64,000 nt of DNA from an uncultured Lactobacillus sp. (GCA_937916845.1 CALFSK010000050.1:1-64000), one strand, 5' to 3'; counted from the first letter of the stretch, positions 8,056 to 17,115 are shown. Translations and numbers: made by a program. Notes: generated by a model from the sequence alone, not told the origin.

Positions 8056-9243
8056 ATGAAACGTTGGGTGAATGACAAGATGGATAAAGACATAGCAACA
8101 ACAAAAAAATTGACGAATCAGGGCCCGTACATTGCTAGTATGACAATCACTTTCTTTTGTTTTTACGGGTTCTCATACTTAGTTTCTTGGATGATGATAA
8201 AAGAGACTGGCTCGCCCGAATTACTCAGCAGAGTTTTGACAATAACGATGTTGCCAGCCATTGCATTGAATTTAATAGCTGGTAGGGTCGTTAAAGCCTT
8301 GAGCGCAAAAGTAGTGATGGCAGTGACGGATCTTTTGACGGGAATTTTGTTTATTTTTACTTACGGGTTAATGGCACTATCGGTTCAAATGGTCACACTG
8401 TTAATCGTTGTTTCCGTGTTAAATAAATCAATTGGTGTCTTTTATAAGCTCAGTAATAAAACGATAATTCCAGAATTGTTTGTCGATAATGAAATCAAGA
8501 AAATAAATAGTATTCAAACGCAGGTACGCCAGTTATCAATTATTACGTCGTCAATTTTAGTCACTGGATTATTGGTTGTTCTTAATCCTAAATTCATCAT
8601 TTTTATAATTGGACTGCTATTTATAATATCAGTTTTTTTCGATTTAAAATTACAAAGAAAAAGAGCTATTAGAAGTGATATATGTAAGATACAAGATGGC
8701 CATGCAATCCATCTTGAGAAGGGCCTTAAGTACAACTTACTGCTTGCTGCCATTGGTTGCTTTGTCGACGCATTAGTTGCCGTATTGGTGCCGTGGCTAT
8801 CGCTGGTGGTATTAAAAAATAATTGGCTTTTAAGTTTGCTACTGACGTTTGAGGCAGTAGGTATCCTGCTTGCGCCAATCGTTTTAAGCAAGCTACCTGG
8901 CACCAAATTAAGCGTACTAAGTTTATTATTACCGGTTAGTTTACTGTTATTGTATCCATACATCCCAAGCATGATGGTGGGGACGCTTTTGCTGGGATTG
9001 ATCAGGGGAATGTTTAATGTTCAGTTCTTCTCAAAAATTCAACATGAAGTGGCAATTGGTCAAATGAGCACTACAATGGCGAAAGTTTTAGCCATTACGG
9101 ATGCCAGTACGGTCGCTGGGACTCTGGGGGCCGCGTGGTTAGCAAACATCTTTGATTCTGGCGTGCTTGTCATAGTTGGGATAGTGCTTGAAGTTGTTAT
9201 TGTTATTGGATTTGTTTTTAGAAGAAGGTTCCAAAATATTTAA
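8056..9243 (+). CDS. MFS transporter
   Basis: A membrane protein of up to 395 residues with about ten to twelve hydrophobic segments and the overall pattern of a major facilitator transporter of the drug/peptide efflux kind (compare MefA/macrolide-efflux-like carriers). No substrate can be read from the sequence. The start is uncertain: ATG 8056 lacks a good ribosome site, and ATG 8080 (MDKDIATTKK) is an alternative with a weak GGGTG upstream. The gene looks AT-richer than its neighbours by eye and uses codons such as ATA and AGA more often, which suggests acquisition by transfer. No regulator is adjacent; the oxdC terminator insulates it on the left. Confidence 0.75.
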   Translation: MKRWVNDKMDKDIATTKKLTNQGPYIASMTITFFCFYGFSYLVSWMMIKETGSPELLSRVLTITMLPAIALNLIAGRVVKALSAKVVMAVTDLLTGILFIFTYGLMALSVQMVTLLIVVSVLNKSIGVFYKLSNKTIIPELFVDNEIKKINSIQTQVRQLSIITSSILVTGLLVVLNPKFIIFIIGLLFIISVFFDLKLQRKRAIRSDICKIQDGHAIHLEKGLKYNLLLAAIGCFVDALVAVLVPWLSLVVLKNNWLLSLLLTFEAVGILLAPIVLSKLPGTKLSVLSLLLPVSLLLLYPYIPSMMVGTLLLGLIRGMFNVQFFSKIQHEVAIGQMSTTMAKVLAITDASTVAGTLGAAWLANIFDSGVLVIVGIVLEVVIVIGFVFRRRFQNI

Positions 9244-9427
9244 GCTGAATTCGGATACTGACTAAACAAAAAGTGTGTTATTGCGGTAAATGGGCATTCA
9301 TTGCAATAATGAAACTATTGAAATGATAGTTCTTAAATATGACCTGCTTATTGGCGCAACTATTGGTAAGGCTGTCTTTAGAAATAAATATTGTGGTTGA
9401 AATAGACAACTATCACTATTTTGTTTC

Positions 9428-9456
9428 TTGTTAATGTGTTTCAGTCTCTCTAAACT
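9428..9456 (+). promoter_or_regulatory. Candidate promoter of the first YhgE/Pip-TetR operon
   Basis: TTGTTA (9428-9433), a 17-bp spacer, then TAAACT (9451-9456). The palindrome at 9462-9478 falls at the expected transcription start. The rest of the gap from 9244 holds only small hairpins (for example AACTAT/ATAGTT near 9310) and no ORF of note. Confidence 0.5.
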
Positions 9457-9461
9457 GATTT

Positions 9462-9478
9462 TTGAACAAGTTGTTCAA
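9462..9478. promoter_or_regulatory. Perfect 8-1-8 palindrome, probable TetR operator
   Basis: TTGAACAA-G-TTGTTCAA is perfectly symmetric and sits just downstream of the candidate -10, about 25 bp before the first pip gene. It is the natural operator for the TetR-type repressor encoded second in this operon (11020). Inference from position and symmetry. Confidence 0.6.
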
Positions 9479-9502
9479 GGATCATTTTGGGGAGTGATAA
9501 AA

Positions 9503-11020
9503 ATGTTTAAAGCAGAATGGAAAAAGCTCAGTCATGATTATGGCATGATTTTAGTACTAGTAATGATTGCTTTAATTCCGGCAATTTATTGCTGGTTGTA
9601 TTTATCATCTATGTGGAATACTTATGGAAAAATGGCGGATATTCCAGTTGCGGTAGTGAACCAAGACAGGACACGTCGATATCACGGTAAGACGATTCAA
9701 ATTGGTCATAATTTAGTCAAATCATTGAAGCATTCAGATTCATTAGCCTATCATCAGGTTTCAAAAAAGCATGCCGAGGCAGGGTTGGCAACGGGTCAAT
9801 ACTATATGATTGTTACGATTCCAAGTGATTTTTCTAAGAATGCAACCACGCTACTAGGCAATCAGCCCCACCAGTTACAATTACACTATCGAATCAGTTC
9901 TGGTCGTAACTTTATTGTTTCAAAAATGACGACTGGCGCTGCTAATGCCATTCAAGCAAAAGTTGCGACTCAGGTGACTAAAATGTATACCAGTATTTTG
10001 CTCGGAACGGTTCACAATGTTAAAGATGGTCTCAGAACGGCTGGGACCGGGAGTCAAGCCTTAGCTAATGGCGATGTTCGGTTACAAGCCGGTATCAGGG
10101 GGGTATCACAGGGGACCCAACAATTATCTTTCGGATTGAATCAACTTCAAGACCAATTGCCAACCAGTTCGACAACGTTGCCGATAAAAACTGGTCTGAC
10201 AAAGCTTAGTACTGGGAGTCAAGCATTGACGGCTGGAACGCAAGCAATGGGTCAAGGATTGACAAAACTAAAGAATGGTAACCAGGCTGAAGCGCAAACA
10301 TTGTTGATGAGTGCTGAAAAGTTAAGCACAATTCGTGATAGTTCTCATAATGCAGCGATTCTTGCCAGTCCAGTTCAAGCAATCACGACCGATGAGGCGA
10401 AGGTACCAAATAATGGTACGGGGATGGCACCATTTGCGATTGCAATTGGATTGTTTGTTGGTGGTATTGCAGTGGGCACAATGTTTGACGCATATACACC
10501 GACCATACGACCACGTCATTGGTGGACTTGGTGGGGCGCTAAATTTTCGATAGTTGGTTTAGTAGGGCTATTACAAGCAAGCGGGCTCTTTATTGTTTTA
10601 CACACGATAATTGGGCTACAAACAAAAACAAATTTACAATTATTTAGTTTGTTATTACTGGGCTCGTTGACTTTTTTAGCGATTATCTTTGGTCTGCGAA
10701 TTTTGCTGGGCGGATTTGGCACTTGGCTAATCACGATCGTCTTGGTACTGCAGTTATCGGCCTCTGCTGGTTTATATCCGGTTCAACTCACGAGCTCGTT
10801 TGCAAGTCGTTTAAATCCGTATTTGCCAATGACTTATTTGATCGATGGACTGCGGCATGCAATTTCATTAGGGGGTTCGATTCAAACGGATAGTTTGATC
10901 ATGATGGCAATTCTAGTAGTGGCAAGTGGACTAATTGCTTTGAAGTTTGCCATCAATATTCAAACAAATAAATTTGGCTTTTTAGATGGTGAGGATTTTG
11001 AAAGGACGGTGAAGAAGTAA
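9503..11020 (+). CDS. YhgE/Pip family membrane protein (ABC-2-like)
   Basis: About 505 residues with one N-terminal membrane segment (about 18-40), a long extracytoplasmic middle with repeats of the type GSQALANGDVRLQAG and TKLSTGSQALTAGTQ, and five C-terminal membrane segments (about 310-490). This is the layout of the YhgE/Pip (phage infection protein) family, related to the membrane domains of ABC-2 exporters but without an ATPase. The central repeat region is shorter than in the paralogue at 11788-13473. ATG 9503 is preceded by GGGGAG at about 8 bp; the ORF extends upstream to 9428 without a ribosome site. It overlaps the following TetR gene by one base. Substrate unknown; members are linked to phage sensitivity and envelope stress. 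Confidence 0.85.
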   Translation: MFKAEWKKLSHDYGMILVLVMIALIPAIYCWLYLSSMWNTYGKMADIPVAVVNQDRTRRYHGKTIQIGHNLVKSLKHSDSLAYHQVSKKHAEAGLATGQYYMIVTIPSDFSKNATTLLGNQPHQLQLHYRISSGRNFIVSKMTTGAANAIQAKVATQVTKMYTSILLGTVHNVKDGLRTAGTGSQALANGDVRLQAGIRGVSQGTQQLSFGLNQLQDQLPTSSTTLPIKTGLTKLSTGSQALTAGTQAMGQGLTKLKNGNQAEAQTLLMSAEKLSTIRDSSHNAAILASPVQAITTDEAKVPNNGTGMAPFAIAIGLFVGGIAVGTMFDAYTPTIRPRHWWTWWGAKFSIVGLVGLLQASGLFIVLHTIIGLQTKTNLQLFSLLLLGSLTFLAIIFGLRILLGGFGTWLITIVLVLQLSASAGLYPVQLTSSFASRLNPYLPMTYLIDGLRHAISLGGSIQTDSLIMMAILVVASGLIALKFAINIQTNKFGFLDGEDFERTVKK

Positions 11021-11667
11021 TGATTAGTGCACATCGGCAGGAGACCAAGCAGCGAATTGCCGCGGCCCTACTGAAATTAATTCAGGATAAAGCGTTTAAA
11101 ACGGTGACGGTAGCTGATATTTTACGAATGGCCAAAATTTCACGCGGAACTTTTTATCGGTACTATCTGGATAAGTATGATTTGTTGGACCAATATGAAG
11201 ACCAGTTAATTAGTGAAATGACAGCTATTTTTGAAAAGTATCCCAAGCCAGATCTCACTAAATTACCTGCTAAGTCAGATGTTGATGCATTCTATGTGAT
11301 GATGATGTTCATTTATCAGCACCGCCGTAGTATTCGAACGTTGGTCAATTGTCCAGAGACCGCGTTATTAGCTAAAATGCGCCACTTAATTGGTGAAAAA
11401 CTGGTAATTGGTTCACCACTTTCGATACCAAATAATCAGGCGGAAAGCTTGCGATTACCACCACAGTTGGCTAGGGCCTTAATTGTCGAAAATGTTGTAA
11501 CAATTTTGAACTATTGGTTAAATCAGATGCCGATGGTTTCGCCAACAGCTGCGTATGCGACCTTTTTGCATAGTCGCTTATTATCGCCACTTGATTTGGC
11601 AACAATTCTGACCGGCTCTACGCAGGTTACAGCTGGACACGAGCAAAATGAAGTCAGGCTTGAATAA
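11020..11667 (+). CDS. TetR/AcrR family regulator
   Basis: 215 residues with an N-terminal TetR helix-turn-helix: TVADILRMAKISRGTFYRYY, then LDKYDLLDQYED, the usual end of the DNA-binding domain. The C-terminal ligand domain is not assignable to a ligand. It starts inside the stop codon of the YhgE/Pip gene (TAATG), so it is translationally coupled to it and probably represses the operon through the palindrome at 9462-9478. This organisation (effector first, repressor second, shared operator) implies self-limiting, inducer-controlled expression. Confidence 0.88.
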   Translation: MISAHRQETKQRIAAALLKLIQDKAFKTVTVADILRMAKISRGTFYRYYLDKYDLLDQYEDQLISEMTAIFEKYPKPDLTKLPAKSDVDAFYVMMMFIYQHRRSIRTLVNCPETALLAKMRHLIGEKLVIGSPLSIPNNQAESLRLPPQLARALIVENVVTILNYWLNQMPMVSPTAAYATFLHSRLLSPLDLATILTGSTQVTAGHEQNEVRLE

Positions 11668-11715
11668 GTTGTCATTACTGCTGGGTCGTGTATTTGATTT
11701 TATTATTGTGGCATA

Positions 11716-11758
11716 CAAAAACTGGTGTTGATGGATTTCCCATTAGCACCAGTTTTTG
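11716..11758. terminator. Bidirectional terminator between the two Pip cassettes
   Basis: AAAAACTGGTG pairs with CACCAGTTTTT, with an inner ATGG/CCAT stem. It separates the convergent tetR (plus) and pip (minus) genes and can stop transcription from both sides. Confidence 0.85.
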
Positions 11759-11787
11759 GATTGGACCTAAATGATGGTTGTAAGTTT

Positions 11788-13473
11788 TCAGTTATCGTAC
11801 GAGTAAGTCGCGATTTTTTTCATATTTAACGAAAAAGTAAGTAGCATTAACAAGTTGAAAATAAGGATCACTGTGCCAAAGATGACGGTCTCCGACAGGA
11901 TGCTGTTGCCGATCGAGAGGGTGCTTCTAAAAGCATCAATTGAAATACTCATTGGCAAGTAGGGATGAATAACTTGGAAAAAGTGATTAGACAATTGGAT
12001 GGGATAGGTTCCCGCTGATCCCCCTAATTGGATAATCATAAAGATCAGCATGAACCAGGCCCCGGTTTTGCCCATAATCAGATTGAAAAAGGTCACGATG
12101 CTCCCAAAGGCCCACATGGTTAGGACCGCGAATAACCACGTCTTAATTGGTTGTAATGGTGTGAGCCGGTTAATGAGCAGTAACATTAAGAACATAATGG
12201 TCGCAGCGGCCAGCGTAAAGGTTAAGAAGAAAGGGATTTTTTCGCCCCACCAATCAAAGGCATTTTTAGGCCGGCGATGGGGTGTAAACATATCGTAAAT
12301 AATATTAAAGGTAATACAACCGACAAATAAAGCCACTGACATTAAGTAAGGTGTCATACCGGTCCCATTGTTTTTGACGTGGGTCGTATCCGTATGAGTA
12401 AGCTTGACGGGGCTGACAATGGTTTTTACTTGGTGCGTGGTATCTTGATCAGCGGCGCTCAGTTGTTGTCCACCAGCTTTAAGACCAGTGGCAATCTTGG
12501 TATTGGTTTGATGGATCAAATTGGTACCCTGAGCCAGTTTAGTCGTATCGCCAGAAAGACTTGCTGCACCCGTACTTAATTTTGAAACGCCCTGATTAAG
12601 GGCTTGGATGGCAGCCAGGCTGTGATTATTACCAGCAATTGCTTGCTGGGCAATGGCTGTGTTTGCAGTCAGTAGCTTTTGGACGGTTTGCTTGGTGGCC
12701 GTGATTGACTGTTTTTGAGTTGATGTTGTTAAAATTTGTGCGAGTTGCTGATTATTTTGAGTAATTTGTTTGAGTCCAGCAATTAGTTTCGCCGTTCCAG
12801 TGGCTAATTGTGTGAGTCCGTTTTGAATCTCAGCTTCATGGTGACTGAGTGTTTGATCCGCAGTGGCAAGCTGGGTTGCGCTGCTAGCAGTTTGTTTGAG
12901 GCCGACATTTGTTTGCGTCAGGGCTTGGCTAGCCGTTGTTAATTGCTTCCCAGTATTGGTGAGTGTCTGGGCCATTACTTGTAAGTAAGCCGTTGTTAAC
13001 TGTTGATTGACAGATTTTTGGACACTTTCAGCAATTGTCGTCGACATCTTCATTGCAATGAAACTAAAGCCTGCATCGGTGTGATAGTTTAAGTCGATAT
13101 TTTTGAAATGACGCTGGCCTAATTGGGTGGCCTGTTTGGAAAAGCTTTTAGGAATTGTAATGACCATATAAAGTTTTCCGGTTTTAAGGTCGTGATTGGC
13201 GCGTGTCTGATTGAGAGCTTTAAAATCGGCGTCATCGGTTTGGGTCAAGCGATTAGTTAAGGCTTTTCCGAGTGAGTAGCTCGTCTGATGCTTGACAATT
13301 TTTACGTCGTTATTGACGATCCCGACGGGTAAATGCTTCACGTTACTATAAGGATTCCATAACGAAGCGAGAAAGATGACGGCGTAAAAGGTCGGAATCA
13401 GTAAAATTCCAAGAATAATTCGTAACAACCCCTTGGTACGAAAAACGTATTTCCATTCATCTAAAAACATCAT
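11788..13473 (-). CDS. YhgE/Pip family membrane protein, second copy
   Basis: About 561 residues with the same architecture as the neighbour at 9503: N-terminal membrane segment, a long Thr/Gln/Ala-rich coiled middle (about 180-340, with QLATGTAKLIAGLKQI and KLSTGAASLSGDTTKL repeats), then five or six C-terminal membrane segments. It shares short identities with the first copy (NNGTGM-P, a -FVGG/C-I motif, PYLPM). Probable start is ATG 13473, because GGGGG lies 5 bp before it; ATG 13485 upstream has no ribosome site. A TetR gene lies just upstream on the same strand, and a palindrome with the same TGAAC half-site lies between them. Export or envelope role inferred; substrate unknown. Confidence 0.85.
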   Translation of the reverse strand: MMFLDEWKYVFRTKGLLRIILGILLIPTFYAVIFLASLWNPYSNVKHLPVGIVNNDVKIVKHQTSYSLGKALTNRLTQTDDADFKALNQTRANHDLKTGKLYMVITIPKSFSKQATQLGQRHFKNIDLNYHTDAGFSFIAMKMSTTIAESVQKSVNQQLTTAYLQVMAQTLTNTGKQLTTASQALTQTNVGLKQTASSATQLATADQTLSHHEAEIQNGLTQLATGTAKLIAGLKQITQNNQQLAQILTTSTQKQSITATKQTVQKLLTANTAIAQQAIAGNNHSLAAIQALNQGVSKLSTGAASLSGDTTKLAQGTNLIHQTNTKIATGLKAGGQQLSAADQDTTHQVKTIVSPVKLTHTDTTHVKNNGTGMTPYLMSVALFVGCITFNIIYDMFTPHRRPKNAFDWWGEKIPFFLTFTLAAATIMFLMLLLINRLTPLQPIKTWLFAVLTMWAFGSIVTFFNLIMGKTGAWFMLIFMIIQLGGSAGTYPIQLSNHFFQVIHPYLPMSISIDAFRSTLSIGNSILSETVIFGTVILIFNLLMLLTFSLNMKKIATYSYDN

Positions 13474-13493
13474 TGATGCCCCCATACTTTTAT

Positions 13494-13508
13494 AATGAAC
13501 GATTCATT
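13494..13508. promoter_or_regulatory. Imperfect palindrome in front of the second pip gene, probable TetR operator
   Basis: AATGAAC-G-ATTCATT differs from the perfect 14289-14307 site by one base in the right half. It lies next to a TATAAA on the minus strand that could be the -10 of pip. Confidence 0.6.
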
Positions 13509-13570
13509 CATAAAACCGATTAAAGAAAAACGGTCCGTTGACCGCCTTTTCAATAGTTCAACCAGCTATT

Positions 13571-14242
13571 TCAGGTGTAGCTAGCCGTTAGTTGCTGAAT
13601 AACGCAATTTTTCATCTGTTGTTGATCAAAATGATTGGTCTGATGGTCAAAAGAGTCGTATTGTTTGTGGGCAGACCACCAGAAGATTTGGTCAATAATG
13701 AGTAACGCGTCGTTTTCTGGATTACTGAGGTAACGGACTTCACCAGAAGCAACTAAGGTGGCTAACAATTGGGCAACGTCTGCGTACAGTTGTTGTCGAT
13801 AATGTTTATATAGTTGTAATAAAGCTGGACTCATCTGCGGGTTACGCTCGAGGATCAAAAAATAGGCACCATATTGGTGAAAGTTGGCAAACAGGTAATC
13901 CAACATGGCGGAAAAGCGCGCATCGATTGGATAATCCGTCGTCAGCTTGTGTAATTGGTGTGTTGCTTGCTGGTAGATTTCAGCGGTGTGTGTGACCAGT
14001 TTGTCATCAGAAAGTGGGGTCACGGGTAAGGTCTGGACATGATCGATAATTGTCGGATCGAGGGTGCTTGCAAATACAAATTTCAACAAATCGTCCTTAC
14101 TGCGAAATAAACTATATAGCGTTCCAACGGCTAAGTTAGCATGTGTGGCAATGTCCGCCATTTTAGTTTCAGCATAGCCGGGAACAATGAATAAAATTTT
14201 AGCGCTCGTGATAACGCGCGTTAACTTTTCGTGTAAATCCAT
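13571..14242 (-). CDS. TetR family regulator
   Basis: 223 residues with a TetR DNA-binding domain at the N-terminus (MADIATHANLAVGTLYSLFR, then SKDDLLKFVF). The remaining all-helical domain is unassigned. ATG 14242 is preceded by GGAGGTGATTAA, an excellent ribosome site. The same short palindrome occurs both in its own promoter (14289-14307) and before the downstream YhgE/Pip gene (13494-13508), so it very probably represses both. The 97-bp gap to pip and the second operator suggest that pip also has its own promoter. Confidence 0.88.
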   Translation of the reverse strand: MDLHEKLTRVITSAKILFIVPGYAETKMADIATHANLAVGTLYSLFRSKDDLLKFVFASTLDPTIIDHVQTLPVTPLSDDKLVTHTAEIYQQATHQLHKLTTDYPIDARFSAMLDYLFANFHQYGAYFLILERNPQMSPALLQLYKHYRQQLYADVAQLLATLVASGEVRYLSNPENDALLIIDQIFWWSAHKQYDSFDHQTNHFDQQQMKNCVIQQLTASYT

Positions 14243-14288
14243 TTAATCACCTCCATGGAATGAGGCGAGTATAGCATCAGTTCGTTTT

Positions 14289-14307
14289 AGAATGAACCGT
14301 TCATTCT
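14289..14307. promoter_or_regulatory. Perfect 9-1-9 palindrome, probable autoregulatory TetR operator
   Basis: AGAATGAAC-C-GTTCATTCT lies upstream of the TetR gene. On the minus strand TTCATT, 17 bp, TATACT form a plausible promoter whose -35 overlaps the palindrome, as expected for an autorepressor. Confidence 0.65.
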
Positions 14308-14384
14308 TGTTAAGGCTAGTTTCCTAACTAAGGCAGTAACCTGAATCAAATTGATTGTACCGATGTGTTTTTAGTATTAAACGT

Positions 14385-14927
14385 TTAAATCCCATCTGTT
14401 AGTAAATCCCACAGCATTTCAAATCTGCTGTCGTATTCGGGATCATTCCAAGTATCTTTGAAGTTCGGCAGTATAAAAATTGAAAATGCAGCCAGAATTA
14501 ATTCTGATCTTTCGAATTTGGGGTCATGGTAATCCATAATTGAATCAATTTCCTGATAGGCGCTAATTAGAATATGACGTAAGGCCGTTGGGTTGTTATC
14601 AATGTATTCGGTATTCAATGCAAACATTTTTGGGTTTGTATTGAATGCTGTTTTTTTGGCATTAACAAATGCCCATAGCCAATCGTGGAGTTGCTCTTTT
14701 TGCGGAAGAGAAGATGAAATGTTTATTTTGTTGATGATTTCACGGTTAAACCAAGTAGATGCAACGGCTTCCCACAATGCCTGTTTATTTCGGAAATGTT
14801 TGTATAGTGCTGCGTGTGAGAGACCGAGTTCGGATGCAATTTGATTTAGCGTTACTTCGGCATTACCAGTTTTCATGATTAATTTTTCAGCCGTAGTCAG
14901 TATCTTGTCTCTAGTATTTTGAGCCAT
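14385..14927 (-). CDS. TetR family regulator (divergent from the oxidoreductase)
   Basis: 180 residues. The N-terminal domain is TetR-type (NQIASELGLSHAALYKHF, then RNKQALWEAV); the C-terminal part resembles the short helical domain of YbiH/WHG-type members. It is transcribed divergently from the quinone oxidoreductase-like gene at 15084 across a 156-bp spacer, the usual layout of a repressor and its target. The pair is AT-richer than the surrounding genes. ATG 14927 is preceded by a GGAGA motif 11 bp upstream. Confidence 0.85.
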   Translation of the reverse strand: MAQNTRDKILTTAEKLIMKTGNAEVTLNQIASELGLSHAALYKHFRNKQALWEAVASTWFNREIINKINISSSLPQKEQLHDWLWAFVNAKKTAFNTNPKMFALNTEYIDNNPTALRHILISAYQEIDSIMDYHDPKFERSELILAAFSIFILPNFKDTWNDPEYDSRFEMLWDLLTDGI

Positions 14928-14981
14928 ATTTAGTAGGTAATCTCCTTTTTTAATTTAATTTATTTTAGCACAAATTTCTAA

Positions 14982-15023
14982 AAAGTGACTTTATTTGACT
15001 TTTGTAACCAAGGATTATAAGAT
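14982..15023 (+). promoter_or_regulatory. Promoter and possible operator of the oxidoreductase gene
   Basis: TTGACT (14995-15000), 17 bp, then TAAGAT (15018-15023). A short palindrome AAAGT-G-ACTTT (14982-14992) abuts the -35, and TGACTTT recurs. It could be bound by the divergent TetR protein. Confidence 0.4.
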
Positions 15024-15083
15024 ATCGCCAACTACAAAATATAAATAAAATGACTTAATAATGGTCAAAGGGGAATTTTAAAG

Positions 15084-16085
15084 ATGCAAGCTGCTCAATT
15101 GTTGAAATACGGAAAAAATTTTAAATTAGTTCTTAAGGATATACAAATACCAACACCTACCGAAGATGAAATCCTAGTTAAGGTAAAAGCCGCTGCTGTC
15201 AACCCATTAGAAAATTTAATTGGAACGGGTTATGTGAAGCTGATGCAAAACTATTCATTGCCATTGACGATGGGAAATGAATTGTCAGGCGTCGTTAAGT
15301 CCATTGGTAAAAATGTCAAAGGGTTTGAAATTGGCGATGAAGTATATTCGCGTTTACCTTTAGACAAAATTGGCGCTTTTGCGGAGTATGTCGTAATCGA
15401 CTATCGCGCAGTGGCCATGAAACCAGTGGGCTTGGATTTTGTTCACAGTGCTGCGGTCCCATTAACAGGGCTAACTGCGTACCAAGGTTTGACTGAGGAA
15501 CTAGAAGCTCAGCCCGGACAAAGTGTGATGATTCCTGGTGGGTCAGGATCGTTTGGTCAAATGGCTATCCCGATTGCAAAAGAAATGGGCTTACGCGTCA
15601 TGGTTAGTGGGAATGCGCGCTCGAAACAATCAGCGGTCGATATGGGCGTGGAACAATATTTTGACTATCGTAAGCAAAATTATTGGGAACACCTTGAACC
15701 AGTTAATTACGTGATTGATACCGTTGGTAATAAGGAACTTGAACATGAACTACAAGTCTTGAAACCTAATGGTCGGTTATTGTCATTGATTATGTTGCCA
15801 AATCGTCAGTTTGCCAAAGACCATCACATGCCATTTTGGAAAACAGCATTATTTACGATTGCAGGTAGCGGGATTGACAGGAAGGCTAAGCAAGCGAATG
15901 CTAGTTATCGGTTTATTTTTGTCAGAAGTGATGGTGAACAATTAAAGCAGATTACTAAAATTGTTGAAAAAAATAATATTGAGCCCGCAGTTGATCCAAT
16001 TGAATTCAAATTATCAGATGTCAATAAGGCTTTGGATTACGTCGCAAACGGACATCCAAAGGGGAAAGTAGTTATTAGATTTTAA
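15084..16085 (+). CDS. Zinc-independent medium-chain dehydrogenase (quinone oxidoreductase-like)
   Basis: 333 residues of the MDR superfamily, QOR branch: an N-terminal GroES-like domain (KAAAVNPLENLIG; GNELSGVVKSIGKNVKGFEIGD) and a Rossmann domain with the nucleotide motif GGSGSFGQMA (about 153-162). The cysteine ligands for catalytic or structural zinc found in alcohol dehydrogenases are absent, as in NADPH:quinone/enoyl reductases. It likely reduces quinones, enones or similar electrophiles in the cytosol. It is divergent from a TetR gene and followed by a strong terminator, so it is probably a one-gene, inducer-controlled unit. An AAAGGGG ribosome site lies before ATG 15084. Confidence 0.88.
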   Translation: MQAAQLLKYGKNFKLVLKDIQIPTPTEDEILVKVKAAAVNPLENLIGTGYVKLMQNYSLPLTMGNELSGVVKSIGKNVKGFEIGDEVYSRLPLDKIGAFAEYVVIDYRAVAMKPVGLDFVHSAAVPLTGLTAYQGLTEELEAQPGQSVMIPGGSGSFGQMAIPIAKEMGLRVMVSGNARSKQSAVDMGVEQYFDYRKQNYWEHLEPVNYVIDTVGNKELEHELQVLKPNGRLLSLIMLPNRQFAKDHHMPFWKTALFTIAGSGIDRKAKQANASYRFIFVRSDGEQLKQITKIVEKNNIEPAVDPIEFKLSDVNKALDYVANGHPKGKVVIRF

Positions 16086-16100
16086 AAACTAGAAGAATCT

Positions 16101-16149
16101 AAAATAACCGTCAATCAAGTGAGGTAGTCACGTGATTGACGGTTATTTT
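16101..16149. terminator. Bidirectional terminator
   Basis: A 17-bp perfect stem (AAAATAACCGTCAATCA with its complement) around a 15-nt loop lies between the convergent oxidoreductase and XRE genes. A-rich and T-rich flanks allow use in both directions. Confidence 0.85.
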
Positions 16150-16254
16150 AATATCTAACAAGAAACAAATTAAAGCTTGTGAGCCGACTTGAAAAGCGTG
16201 ATTGGCTTAAAGATAACTTGGCTAATAAAAAACAACAATTGTATTATACAATAA

Positions 16255-17115
16255 CTAGTCGTTCGAGAAATAGCTGATGACATCTAGGCTCGTATAACTA
16301 ACGGGAAAGGCGTGCTGTTGGCGGACCTGTTCCTGACGTTTGGTAATGCCATTATTAGCCAGTGACGTGGGGCTTTCGGCCAAGACAAAATTGAAGATGT
16401 GGAACGTGTCCGGTACACCCCACGGGACGGTAATGTCTTGCGGATTACCTAAGAATTTGGGAAAGTCGTGGTACAGGGCGGCCAGAAAATTCATGACCAG
16501 GGGCTCCAGCAACCGGTGCAATTTTTCGTACTGGGTCCGTGCAATGAGATTGCCCACTTGTAAGTAACGTTCTAATTCCGTATCCGTAGGGTTCGTACTT
16601 AGTGGCATGCCTTCGGGCTCAAACCACGCTTGTTGTTCGGGATATTGTGAGAGTAAATCCAAGAGGTGTTGCTTAGTCGATGTCATTACGGGAAAGGGTT
16701 GCAAGTCGGTTAAACGTTCCGCGATTCCGTCGGCTTCAAGGGTCTCGTCGTAAGCGTCGTTAATCGTAAAGGTGAACAGGGGGCCAGACTGTTGATATTG
16801 CCCGGTGAGCGGCAACGCGGTCACACAATGTTGATCATGGTCAATGAAGCGGAGGCTCCCGCTAAAAAGTTTGGTGGCTTCGTCAATTGATTGGAGTGTC
16901 ACCTCTAACTCGAGGTCGGGAGTGACCAAAAAGAGATCGTTTAAGTCGATATTCAGTGTACGGGTAATGCGGTTCAAGTGGTTAAAGCTGATGCTCTTAG
17001 CCCGACCAGAAATTAGCTTGACGAGAGTGTGTGGGTCAATCCCAGTCATAGTGGAAAATTCGTCGTTTGAGATGGTCCGGGCATCTAGAATTGTCTTTAA
17101 TTGTGACTGAATCAT
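16255..17115 (-). CDS. XRE-type helix-turn-helix protein with unknown C-terminal domain
   Basis: About 286 residues. The first 65 form a lambda-repressor-like HTH (SNDEFSTMTGIDPHTLVKLI, then NHLNRITRTLNIDLNDLF). The rest (about 75-286) is an acidic globular domain I do not recognise. ATG 17115 is preferred: AGGAG lies 9 bp upstream on the coding strand, whereas a longer frame to 17196 lacks a ribosome site. It is probably a transcription regulator; no target is visible. The 17197-17397 gap upstream contains a loose inverted repeat (ACGGCTTT at 17267 and AAAGCCGT at 17324) but nothing decisive. Confidence 0.75.
   Translation of the reverse strand: MIQSQLKTILDARTISNDEFSTMTGIDPHTLVKLISGRAKSISFNHLNRITRTLNIDLNDLFLVTPDLELEVTLQSIDEATKLFSGSLRFIDHDQHCVTALPLTGQYQQSGPLFTFTINDAYDETLEADGIAERLTDLQPFPVMTSTKQHLLDLLSQYPEQQAWFEPEGMPLSTNPTDTELERYLQVGNLIARTQYEKLHRLLEPLVMNFLAALYHDFPKFLGNPQDITVPWGVPDTFHIFNFVLAESPTSLANNGITKRQEQVRQQHAFPVSYTSLDVISYFSND

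Noticed and set aside
8514-8972. 152-codon minus-strand ORF inside the MFS gene
   Set aside because: Composition (Thr/Ser/Asn-rich, no motif) fits an antisense shadow; the plus-strand frame has clear membrane segments and codon bias.
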